Origin: Microbacteriaceae bacterium
Lineage (GTDB): Bacteria > Actinomycetota > Actinomycetes > Actinomycetales > Microbacteriaceae
Assembly: GCA_023254555.1 (NCBI GenBank)
Contig: JALRLI010000053.1
Coordinates: forward strand, 1-6,859
Direction of reading: 5' to 3'
Length of the DNA stretch: 6,859 nucleotides
The notes below the pieces were generated by a model that saw only the letters and a program-made list of their open reading frames with translations, made no database searches and had not been told where the DNA came from. Positions 1 through 5,910 of the stretch are shown here, one piece after another (position 1 is the first letter of the stretch; every line of letters begins with the position of its first letter). The position numbers and the translations under genes are program-made.

Positions 1-26
1 ATCCTCGACGTTCAGGGGTTCTTCAG

Positions 27-44
27 GCTAGAAACATAGGTTTA
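27..44 (+). repeat. Short motif upstream of LCP gene (copy 1 of 2)
   Basis: GCTAGAAACATAGGTTTA lies just upstream of the LCP start. A second copy at 1638-1654 differs only by loss of one C. The core TAGAAA (29-34) could serve as a -10 box, with TCGACG at 5-10 as a weak -35 at 18-nt spacing. That would put the transcript start within about 10 nt of the ATG. The promoter reading is inference; the match between the two copies is seen directly. Confidence 0.45.
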
Positions 45-48
45 AACC

Positions 49-1314
49 ATGGCTAAGCGGGACAAGAGCGATTCTGTGCGCGAGCGCACTGTCGTTCGCC
101 ACGGCAAGTTGCATCGTTCTCGTAGCGTCGTGAATGTGGCTAAGGGCCTGCTCACCGCTGCTCTGGTGGTTGTTCTCAGTGGCGTTTCGGTTGCTGCCTA
201 TGCGGTGTGGGATCTCACTTCACGGGTGAAGCCAACTGTCGAGCTCGCAACTGAAATCCAGCCGGGTGAGGCGTCAATTGGTGCGATGAGCGGTGAAATC
301 AATATCTTCTTGGCGGGCACCGATTCCCGCGAGGGGTCGGTACTTGACGATGGCGAGAAGGGTGAACTCAACGACGTCAACCTGTTGCTACACGTGTCTG
401 AAGACCACCAGCAGGTCACTGTCATCAGCTTCCCGCGCGACCTGATGTTGCCGGTACCATCTTGCCCCGGCCCGAACGGCGAGGAAGAGTACTACTCAGC
501 TCGCAGTGAAGCGCAGTTGAACTCAACCCTCAGCATTGGCGGCCTACCGTGTGTGGTGGCAACAATTGAGCAGCTGACTGGAATGGAGATTCCTTATGCT
601 GGCTTAGTCTCATTCGATGGCGTAATCTCGATGTCGAACGCAGTGGGGGGTGTTGACGTATGTCTGACCCAGCCAATTAAGGATGAATACGTGGGACTCA
701 ATCTGCCCGCAGGTAATGTCACCTTGGCTGGAATTGACGCACTTCAGTTCCTAAGAAGTCGTCACGGCGTGGGTGACGGCGGCGATAAGAGTCGCATCAG
801 CAACCAGCAGATTTATATGTCGAGCTTGGTGCGAAAGATTAAAGACGCTTCTACGCTCAGCAACCCAATTAAGGTTTACGGTCTAGCGAAGGCAACAGCC
901 GAGAACGTGACGCTCTCTTCAAGCCTCAACTCAATCCCTGTGCTGCAGTCAATCGCGGCGGCACTCAAGGACGTGCCGCTCGAGCAGATCAACTTCTTGC
1001 AGTACCCAACGTTCCGGCATCCGTACCAAAACGGTCGCCTCACTGCAGACAAGAATGCTGCGCAGATCATGCTCGATCTGGTGAAGTCAGGCCAGGCACT
1101 GAATGTGGCGAGCACCGGTGAAGCCGTAATCGCGGTGGATGAAAACGGCAATCCGTTACCAGCGGCAACTCCAACGCCTGCGCCAACCGAAACCGCCGCT
1201 GACGGCACGACGACTACTCCCTCGCCCACACCGACGGCAGCCACTCTGCCGGATAACGTCACGGGCCAGTCGGCTGCCACAAAGACCTGCTCAGAGGGTC
1301 GAACCATCTACTAA
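49..1314 (+). CDS. LytR-CpsA-Psr (LCP) family cell-wall glycopolymer ligase
   Basis: Predicted membrane-anchored enzyme of 421 aa. LCP proteins transfer undecaprenyl-linked glycopolymers (teichoic acid or arabinogalactan-like chains) onto peptidoglycan outside the membrane. Residues 1-32 are basic and cytoplasmic, and one transmembrane helix spans about 33-54. The LCP domain runs from about 83 to 345. It shows the family hallmarks: GTDSR with D92 and R94, D109 in the NDVN segment, SFPRD (127-131), and FLRSRHG (234-240) followed by D246, K247, S248 and R249. Cys139, Cys168 and Cys205 might include a disulfide. Residues 366-405 are a Thr/Pro/Ala-rich low-complexity tail, followed by a single Cys near the end; no separate LytR_C domain is evident. 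The ATG is preceded by the palindrome GGTTTAAACC (39-48), with no clear Shine-Dalgarno. It stands alone before the tRNA. Family assignment is firm; the polymer attached is unknown. Confidence 0.95.
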   Translation: MAKRDKSDSVRERTVVRHGKLHRSRSVVNVAKGLLTAALVVVLSGVSVAAYAVWDLTSRVKPTVELATEIQPGEASIGAMSGEINIFLAGTDSREGSVLDDGEKGELNDVNLLLHVSEDHQQVTVISFPRDLMLPVPSCPGPNGEEEYYSARSEAQLNSTLSIGGLPCVVATIEQLTGMEIPYAGLVSFDGVISMSNAVGGVDVCLTQPIKDEYVGLNLPAGNVTLAGIDALQFLRSRHGVGDGGDKSRISNQQIYMSSLVRKIKDASTLSNPIKVYGLAKATAENVTLSSSLNSIPVLQSIAAALKDVPLEQINFLQYPTFRHPYQNGRLTADKNAAQIMLDLVKSGQALNVASTGEAVIAVDENGNPLPAATPTPAPTETAADGTTTTPSPTPTAATLPDNVTGQSAATKTCSEGRTIY

Positions 1315-1346
1315 AGACTCAATTCGTAGCTCGCTCGTCGAGTGGC

Positions 1347-1352
1347 TATGAT
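1347..1352 (+). promoter_or_regulatory. Candidate -10 box of the tRNA-Ser promoter
   Basis: TATGAT matches the sigma70 -10 consensus at five of six positions and sits 22 nt before the tRNA 5' end, which fits a short tRNA leader. The possible -35 around 1323-1329 is weak. It lies in the 60-nt gap after the LCP stop. Inference from position and consensus only. Confidence 0.4.
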
Positions 1353-1374
1353 TGAACTCGTGCCTCGCGCACAT

Positions 1375-1466
1375 GGAGACGTGCCAGAGCGGCCGAATGG
1401 ACATCACTGCTAATGATGGGTCCTTGTTAAAGGGGACCGCGGGTTCAAATCCCGCCGTCTCCGCCA
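1375..1466 (+). tRNA. tRNA-Ser (anticodon GCT)
   Basis: Type II tRNA decoding AGC/AGU serine codons. The acceptor stem pairs GGAGACG (1375-1381) with CGTCTCC (1456-1462), followed by discriminator G1463 and an encoded CCA (1464-1466). The anticodon stem CATCA/TGATG (1402-1406 and 1414-1418) encloses loop CTGCTAA with anticodon GCT at 1409-1411. The long variable arm is closed by GGTCC (1419-1423) and GGACC (1434-1438), as expected for tRNA-Ser. The T arm pairs GCGGG with CCCGC around loop TTCAAAT (1444-1450). All stems pair perfectly, so the gene looks functional. Confidence 0.97.
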
Positions 1467-1504
1467 ACTGAGTCTGCCTCGCCTCGTGCGGGGCAGACTC
1501 AGTT
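1466..1504 (+). terminator. Strong hairpin directly after tRNA-Ser, likely terminator
   Basis: A 17-bp near-perfect stem (1466-1482 with 1488-1504, one T-G wobble) with a 5-nt loop begins at the last A of the tRNA CCA. No T-run follows it, so it is not a textbook intrinsic terminator. Hairpins without a U tract are common in actinobacteria. It could also guide 3' processing of the tRNA. The structure is seen directly; the role is inferred. Confidence 0.7.
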
Positions 1505-1533
1505 AACGTGAACCGAGGTTTGAAGTCGCGCAG

Positions 1534-1598
1534 CGGGTGGGCCCACCCGTTCGAAACGTTGCGGGTGTCAACGCATCGCGTTGGCCGGTTGCAACGTT
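1534..1598. other. Densely self-complementary non-coding segment with 16-bp palindrome
   Basis: CGGGTGGGCCCACCCG (1534-1549) is a perfect palindrome. Further pairings are CACCCG (1544-1549) with CGGGTG (1562-1567), CAACGC (1569-1574) with GCGTTG (1578-1583), and AACGTTGC (1555-1562) with GCAACGTT (1591-1598). Some of these exclude each other, because they reuse the same bases. I see no open reading frame with a family match here. It could be a protein-binding site, a structured small RNA or the scar of an integration site. None of these is proven. Confidence 0.45.
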
Positions 1599-1603
1599 GA
1601 GCG

Positions 1604-1629
1604 GTGGGGACAAATCCCGCCGTCTTCGC
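1604..1629 (+). repeat. Degraded copy of the tRNA-Ser 3' end (att-like remnant)
   Basis: This segment matches tRNA positions 1439-1464 at 22 of 26 bases, including an uninterrupted 15-base identity, CAAATCCCGCCGTCT (1611-1625 versus 1446-1460). It covers the T arm and the 3' half of the acceptor stem, the usual target of tyrosine integrases. There is no second tRNA body before it: the sequence upstream lacks an anticodon arm. It lies 165 nt downstream of the tRNA copy in direct orientation. The likely reading is a scar of an excised or decayed integrated element, or a partial tRNA duplication. Confidence 0.65.
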
Positions 1630-1637
1630 AAAAAATA

Positions 1638-1654
1638 GCTAGAAAATAGGTTTA
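1638..1654 (+). repeat. Short motif upstream of lipoprotein gene (copy 2 of 2)
   Basis: GCTAGAAAATAGGTTTA repeats the motif at 27-44 with one base deleted. It lies about 70 nt before the lipoprotein start, in an A/T-rich patch just after the tRNA 3' remnant. TTCAGGCT also accompanies both copies (22-29 and 1657-1664), though on opposite sides of the motif. No convincing -35 is found upstream of this copy. It may be a shared regulatory element. Confidence 0.4.
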
Positions 1655-1658
1655 TTTT

Positions 1659-1685
1659 CAGGCTCAACGTGCCAGAATGAGCCTG
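1659..1685 (+). promoter_or_regulatory. Inverted repeat in the lipoprotein leader
   Basis: CAGGCTCA (1659-1666) is perfectly complementary to TGAGCCTG (1678-1685), with an 11-nt spacer. It sits about 40 nt upstream of the lipoprotein start. No T-run follows, so an operator or a 5'-leader stem-loop is more likely than a terminator. The function is inferred from position alone. Confidence 0.4.
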
Positions 1686-1711
1686 GCGTGAAATTCTTCA
1701 TGCGCATCCTC

Positions 1712-1718
1712 AAAGGAG
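1712..1718 (+). promoter_or_regulatory. Ribosome binding site deciding the lipoprotein start
   Basis: AAAGGAG ends 8 nt before the ATG at 1727. This strong site selects that ATG over the in-frame GTG at 1688, whose extra 13 residues would precede and spoil the signal peptide. Confidence 0.85.
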
Positions 1719-1726
1719 AAATCAGT

Positions 1727-2149
1727 ATGACCGTATCCAAAGTTCAAAAGTCACTTGCCGCTCTGGCACTTGTAGCAGCTGCCGGGCTCACTCTCTCGGC
1801 CTGTGCAACCCCTGAGCCAGAACCAACCAAGACTTCAACCCCGACCGAATCACCTATTGGTGGCGACGTCGTGGCTCCGGTTGAGTTGAACTACCAGGAC
1901 ATCAACGGTCAGACCATCGAGCTTAAAGTTGGCCAGGTCATCAACATCAACTATGGCGGCGTGAACGACGGTGAAATCACGGTCGAGATTGCTGATCCAA
2001 ACGTGGTTGAGTACGGTGCAGCAGAAATGAAAGACGGTGTGCAGTATTCGGCGCACCTGACCGCGCTTTCTGGTGGCGAATCAAAGGTTGCCTTCAAGTT
2101 CAACGGTGGCGACACCAAAGAGCTGACTGTTCAGGTACTGCTCGGATAA
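1727..2149 (+). CDS. Small secreted lipoprotein with Ig-like beta-sandwich appearance
   Basis: Predicted 140-aa exported lipoprotein of unknown function. Residues 1-25 form a signal peptide with positive Lys5 and Lys8, a hydrophobic core and the lipobox LSAC, with lipidation expected on Cys26. A Pro/Thr/Glu-rich linker follows (about 27-45). The remaining 95 residues are rich in alternating hydrophobic residues (VELNY, IELKVGQVININYGG, ITVEIADPNVV, ESKVAFKF, ELTVQVLLG). This resembles bacterial Ig-like (BIG) or chagasin-type inhibitor folds, in which a KVGQ turn and a late GESKV strand recur. That resemblance is my inference and no catalytic residues are visible. It is flanked upstream by the tRNA region and downstream by a convergent hairpin, so it is probably monocistronic. 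It would sit on the outer face of the cytoplasmic membrane. Confidence 0.85.
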   Translation: MTVSKVQKSLAALALVAAAGLTLSACATPEPEPTKTSTPTESPIGGDVVAPVELNYQDINGQTIELKVGQVININYGGVNDGEITVEIADPNVVEYGAAEMKDGVQYSAHLTALSGGESKVAFKFNGGDTKELTVQVLLG

Positions 2150-2161
2150 AACAGCGCTTGT

Positions 2162-2204
2162 GTACTTGGGGAGTGTGTCGCACGCGCGAGCACTCCCTTA
2201 GTAC
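2162..2204. terminator. Bidirectional hairpin between convergent genes
   Basis: GGGAGTG (2169-2175) pairs with CACTCCC (2191-2197). The outer arms GTAC (2162-2165 and 2201-2204) and an inner TCGC/GCGA stem (2178-2181 and 2186-2189, loop ACGC) extend it. It overlaps the stop codon of the minus-strand gene and follows the lipoprotein stop by 12 nt. No strong T-run flanks it; on the minus side a short TTTT occurs at about 2147-2150. The convergent position supports a shared terminator. Confidence 0.65.
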
Positions 2205-2572
2205 ATCAGCAGTTTCGAGCGAAGAATTTTTTCGAAGGTCGTCACGTCGCCTTTTGATAACTTGAGGTCGTTCCAGTCCATAATCATGCTCAACTGGCCT
2301 TCGTCGTCTTCGATGAGCACGCAGGGCTCACGACCTGCGCTCGCTAAATGTTGCTCGGGAGTGCGCTCATTCTTGTGAACCAGCACAATCTGGTAGCCGA
2401 GATCATCCTGCAAACGCTGCTCGAGGTCACGCCATTGCGACTTCTTACGCACGGGTGAGTGCGTCACATCGCAGAGAGTGCAACTTTGAATGCCGATCAG
2501 GTGTCCAAAAAAGTAGGCAATCTCACCCGCGAAGCCACCATTCGCGTTGTAGACACCGATGAGCTTGCGCAT
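2198..2572 (-). CDS. Conserved-looking hypothetical protein with CxxC motif
   Basis: A 124-aa soluble protein that I cannot assign to a named family. It begins KLIGVYNANGG, then carries C31-T-L-C34-D-V-T-H38 in a CxxC arrangement, then basic RKK (42-44) and W47. The second half has hydrophobic strand-like runs (QIVLVHKNE, PCVLIEDDEG) and a mostly charged helix at the end (TTFEKILRSKL). The CxxC plus His could bind metal or act in thiol chemistry, loosely recalling thioredoxin-like or DCC-type proteins, but no clear signature proves this. There is no signal peptide or membrane helix. It starts 23 nt after the MFS stop on the same strand, so it is probably the last gene of that operon. The start lacks a good ribosome binding site, so translation may be coupled or the start may differ. 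Confidence 0.75.
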   Translation of the reverse strand: MRKLIGVYNANGGFAGEIAYFFGHLIGIQSCTLCDVTHSPVRKKSQWRDLEQRLQDDLGYQIVLVHKNERTPEQHLASAGREPCVLIEDDEGQLSMIMDWNDLKLSKGDVTTFEKILRSKLLMY

Positions 2573-2595
2573 ACAATGATGCTACAGCCCAGGTG

Positions 2596-4149
2596 CTATG
2601 CCGAGGCAGGCTCCGATGTTTTTACCTTTTTGCGGTCTGCGACATTCCCCAGAATCACAACGATGATGCCGACAAGCACCATCACAATCGCGAACGCAAT
2701 CATCATCACTGCGAATCCCTGAGCGAAGCCCTCCACTGCGGTCGGAAAGACTTGTGCATCAGACGGTGTAGTCCCTGAGACCGACCAGGTGTCGAGTTCT
2801 TGTTCTGCCGATGATCCGAGCTTGGCGAGCACATGCCGGCGGGTGATTGCATCCATGACGACAGTTGAGAGCGCGAGACCGAGTGCGTACCAGAACTGCC
2901 CGATGGTCGTGCGCGATGACGAGACGACACCATAGTGCTTCGGGTCTGCCTCTTCGAGAATCATCCCTCCATACGCGACCGCGGGGATGGCGGCGCCAGC
3001 ACCGAGCACCATGAGCGCCGGCACATAATCCCAGACAGACTGAGGCGACCCGAGTGCCACAACTGCGAACATAATCGCACCAACCGCCGAGATGACTGCG
3101 CCAATAAAGGCAGACATCTGACGAGTGATCAACTGCTTACCCAGGATGCGGCCGACGACGAGCGCGACGGGAATTGCGATGACGAGGTATGGCAGCTGCG
3201 AGAGGGACAGCTGCAAATTCTTCAATTGCAACTGGTACTGGAAGAGATTGCTGAATGAGAGCAGACCCACACCGGTGGCAAAGTTGTAGAGGAACCCCAC
3301 ACCGATTGCGGCGAGAAACAGCGGTTGTTTCAAGAGAGAAATCGGGAAGAATCGCATATCGGGGTTGCTTCGCTCGCGCAGCCAGAACAGAAAGAACAGC
3401 ACGACCCCGCCGATGATTGGGAAAATTGTGAGCGGTGAGGTCACGCCGTTGGCGATGTGTGAGATACCGAACAGCGAGAACACGACGGCGAGCCCGAGGA
3501 CGACCTGACCGAGCGCATCCCAGGGGCCTGAGACTTTTTCTTGCAGCTTGTCACTTGGCAGAAGTGGCAGCGCAATTAAGAAGGTCAGCGCGCTCAGTGC
3601 TGGAATGACCAAGAAGGCGACGCGCCAGCTGTCACCAACCAAGCTCGAGCCAATGAAGGTAATGACCAGCGTGAACAGGCCAATCGAGGCAGAAAATACG
3701 CCGAGCGCTCCTGGGATTCCTCCCTTGTGTGTCTGTCCAAAGTGCTTCACGTAGGCGAACGCGGACCCGTAAATTGCACCCATCGCGATGCCCGCGATTG
3801 CTCGACCAAGGATGAACATCCACGTGTCTTGCGCAATCGCTACGAGCCCATCCCCAAGAATTCCGAGCAGCATCGCTGCCAGGATGATCTTCTTTCGCCC
3901 GAGTCGGTCTGCGAACATACCTGTGGAAATCACAGTCGCGGCGAGCACGAGTGTGCTGACGCTCGCCGCTAGAGCGGTCAGGCCGCCGAACTCCAGCTCT
4001 CTGCTCGCTGAGAGGAGTGCTGTCGACGCAATGTTCGGGTCGGCGCCCTGAATGGATGCGAGCAATCCGAGATAGATCAGCGCGATTGTTGCGAGCGCTC
4101 CACTCGGCGGCGCTGGGTCAGTTTTGGCTCCGGCTGCCACTAGCAGCAC
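2596..4149 (-). CDS. MFS transporter, 14 membrane helices (DHA2-like)
   Basis: A 517-aa inner-membrane protein of the major facilitator superfamily, expected to be a proton-coupled exporter or importer of small molecules. I count about 14 hydrophobic segments, the number typical of the DHA2 drug:H+ antiporter branch. Motif A is clear after helix 2: GMFADRLGRKK (77-87). The antiporter motif C (GPxxGG) expected in helix 5 is not recognisable; that segment reads GVFSASIGLF. Drug export is therefore not assured. The C-terminus is basic (DRKKVK). The GTG at 4149 overlaps the amidohydrolase stop. An alternative GTG three codons in, at 4140, overlaps it as TAGTG and has GAAG eight nt upstream, so the start is unresolved between the two. 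Translational coupling with the amidohydrolase suggests a shared substrate or its product; this is inference. Confidence 0.92.
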   Translation of the reverse strand: MLLVAAGAKTDPAPPSGALATIALIYLGLLASIQGADPNIASTALLSASRELEFGGLTALAASVSTLVLAATVISTGMFADRLGRKKIILAAMLLGILGDGLVAIAQDTWMFILGRAIAGIAMGAIYGSAFAYVKHFGQTHKGGIPGALGVFSASIGLFTLVITFIGSSLVGDSWRVAFLVIPALSALTFLIALPLLPSDKLQEKVSGPWDALGQVVLGLAVVFSLFGISHIANGVTSPLTIFPIIGGVVLFFLFWLRERSNPDMRFFPISLLKQPLFLAAIGVGFLYNFATGVGLLSFSNLFQYQLQLKNLQLSLSQLPYLVIAIPVALVVGRILGKQLITRQMSAFIGAVISAVGAIMFAVVALGSPQSVWDYVPALMVLGAGAAIPAVAYGGMILEEADPKHYGVVSSSRTTIGQFWYALGLALSTVVMDAITRRHVLAKLGSSAEQELDTWSVSGTTPSDAQVFPTAVEGFAQGFAVMMIAFAIVMVLVGIIVVILGNVADRKKVKTSEPASA

Positions 4150-5870
4150 TTCTTTTTCGCGTGCACTTCGTGATGCAGGGTCTTGTGCTCTGCAGGGTCT
4201 AGAGCCAGTACCTGGTTCTCGAATGCATCAAGGTCAATTCTGTGCCCGCCAACCCAGGTTCCTTGCACACTGACTTTTGACGTGAGTTCGTGAGCATCCA
4301 CGGTATACGGGTCAACGCTGAGCTCACAGAAGTCAGCGAGCTTGCCAACGGCAATCGAACCGATTTCTCGGTCGCGGCCGAGGTGGAAGGCGGCATTGAC
4401 GGTGTGAGCCTTGATGGCATCATCGATTGAGATGGATTGATTTGCTCCTCGCACGACACCGGAGGCGGTTTCTCGCGTGACCATCGCCTGCCAGTTGAGC
4501 AGGGGGATCGGAGGGCTCACCGAGCCGTCGTTATGGAAGCTCACGATTGCGCCGGAGCGGAATGCGTCACCCACTGACTGCCACTGCGAGCCAATTTCAC
4601 TCGGGAAGAGCGTACCGTCGAGCAGGTCTCCCCAGTAGATGAACTGGAATGGGCTCATCGACAGGCAGACGCCGAGTGAAGCGGCACGCTGGAATTGGTC
4701 AGCGCGGCACGCACCAAGGTGTTCTATGCGCCAGCGGTGGTCTGTTTTGAGCAGACCGTGTTTGACGAGCGCGTGTTCGTAGGCGTCAAGTACAACATCC
4801 ATCCCAACGTCGCCGTTGCAGTGGAACGCCATCTGCAGTCCAGTTGGGGCGAATTTGTCGAGAAGCTCGTCGAGTTGGGCTCGACTGTAATTCATCATGC
4901 CCTCACCACCGGGCCCGAGGGGGATGTTTGCATTCCGAGTGGTCTCGTTATCGAGGTAGGCGAATGACGCCGCTATAGTGCCGACCCACGGTGAACCATC
5001 AGCCCACAGTTTGATGCCTTGCTTTTTGAGCTTGTTCGGAGCGACCGGGATTTGCAGCGGCTCCATGCAGTCGGGCTCAGTGGACATGTGGTAGATCGAG
5101 ACTCGGAGCGGGTTATCGGGCACCGACGCCATAGCGATGTAAGCCTTGAGTTGGTTCGCTGCGAAGGTGTGCTCCGACGTCGCCGTGATTCCGTTACTTG
5201 CCATGAGTCGGTACCATTTCGCGATCGGAGCAAGAGGATGGGCTGCGACAGCAGCAAGAATTGGCGCGGCGGCGGTGAGCAACGCCCCCGCTTCGTAGGC
5301 ACGCCCGTTTGAGGTTCCATCGTCGTTTCGACCGTACCGAGACCCGACTGGATCAGCGGGCGGTTTACCATCAGCCCAGCCGAGTTTGGCAATTGTTGCA
5401 GAGTTGAAGTAGCCCTCATGCCCTGAGTTATCAATAACCAGCACCGGACGATCCGGAAAGTACTTGTCCAGTTCGACATTGGTGAGTTCTGGTGCCTGTT
5501 GCAGCGCTCGGTCAAGCCCGTTGAACAGTGCCGGCTGCCCGGCGGGAAGTTCTGCATTAATCTTGGTGAAGTACGCGGTGACATCGGAAAAGCTTGGGTA
5601 ACCAACATACGGCGCAATCCAGTAGGCCGGGGCTTGGGTTGTGAGCCCACTGAGTACCGGGTGGCTGTGGGGGTCAATTAGCCCTGGCATGAGAACCGTA
5701 TCCCCGAGATCATGAACGTCTGCGTCGGGGTGAGCTTGTTGCAGATCAGCGAGTGAGCCCACGCCGGTGATCGTTCCGGACTCTTGGTCGACTGCCACTG
5801 CTTCAGCTCGGGGTTGAGCCGGCTCCATAGTAATTACCGATGCTGCGCGAATGATGAGGGTTGACGACAT
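4140..5870 (-). CDS. Amidohydrolase family protein, YtcJ-like metal-dependent hydrolase
   Basis: A 576-aa cytoplasmic TIM-barrel hydrolase of the amidohydrolase superfamily, YtcJ-like (amidohydrolase 3) type. Such enzymes hydrolyse C-N bonds of amides, formamides or cyclic amides. The N-terminal beta-sandwich (1-60) is followed by PGLIDPHSH, with metal ligands H68 and H70. Further expected residues are K287 in KLWADGS, H350 in FHCNGD, H384 in RIEHLG and D448 in SFHNDGS. The C-terminal part returns to the beta-sandwich (GKLADFCELSVDP). The length fits the family. The start at ATG 5870 is chosen because AAGGAG (5877-5882) ends 6 nt upstream; an upstream in-frame start at 5903 would include that site in the coding sequence. 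The protein ends in an unusual His/Lys tail followed by KKKCC. It heads a likely operon with the MFS gene. The substrate is unknown. Confidence 0.92.
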   Translation of the reverse strand: MSSTLIIRAASVITMEPAQPRAEAVAVDQESGTITGVGSLADLQQAHPDADVHDLGDTVLMPGLIDPHSHPVLSGLTTQAPAYWIAPYVGYPSFSDVTAYFTKINAELPAGQPALFNGLDRALQQAPELTNVELDKYFPDRPVLVIDNSGHEGYFNSATIAKLGWADGKPPADPVGSRYGRNDDGTSNGRAYEAGALLTAAAPILAAVAAHPLAPIAKWYRLMASNGITATSEHTFAANQLKAYIAMASVPDNPLRVSIYHMSTEPDCMEPLQIPVAPNKLKKQGIKLWADGSPWVGTIAASFAYLDNETTRNANIPLGPGGEGMMNYSRAQLDELLDKFAPTGLQMAFHCNGDVGMDVVLDAYEHALVKHGLLKTDHRWRIEHLGACRADQFQRAASLGVCLSMSPFQFIYWGDLLDGTLFPSEIGSQWQSVGDAFRSGAIVSFHNDGSVSPPIPLLNWQAMVTRETASGVVRGANQSISIDDAIKAHTVNAAFHLGRDREIGSIAVGKLADFCELSVDPYTVDAHELTSKVSVQGTWVGGHRIDLDAFENQVLALDPAEHKTLHHEVHAKKKCC

Positions 5871-5876
5871 GCTGCA

Positions 5877-5882
5877 CTCCTT
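5877..5882 (-). promoter_or_regulatory. Ribosome binding site of the amidohydrolase gene
   Basis: On the minus strand this reads AAGGAG, 6 nt before ATG 5870. It fixes that start rather than the upstream in-frame start at 5903. Confidence 0.85.
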
Positions 5883-5910
5883 GGTTGGGACGCCCGTGAG
5901 CATCAGAACT

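Noticed and set aside
876..1307. Antisense open frame of 143 codons opposite the LCP gene
   Set aside because: It mirrors the repetitive Thr/Pro-rich tail of the LCP protein and has no ribosome binding site or recognisable domain.
1505..1630. A second, complete tRNA gene after tRNA-Ser
   Set aside because: Only the T arm and 3' acceptor strand are recognisable. No anticodon arm or matching 5' acceptor strand is found upstream.
1688..1726. GTG start extending the lipoprotein by 13 residues
   Set aside because: The AAAGGAG site lies inside this extension and points to ATG 1727, and the extra residues would displace a well-formed lipoprotein signal peptide.
4973..5677. Long minus-strand open frame of 234 codons inside the amidohydrolase gene
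   Set aside because: It overlaps the amidohydrolase in another frame, its composition is Arg/Ser/Thr-rich and low-complexity, and it has no family motif. It is a shadow of the GC-biased real gene.
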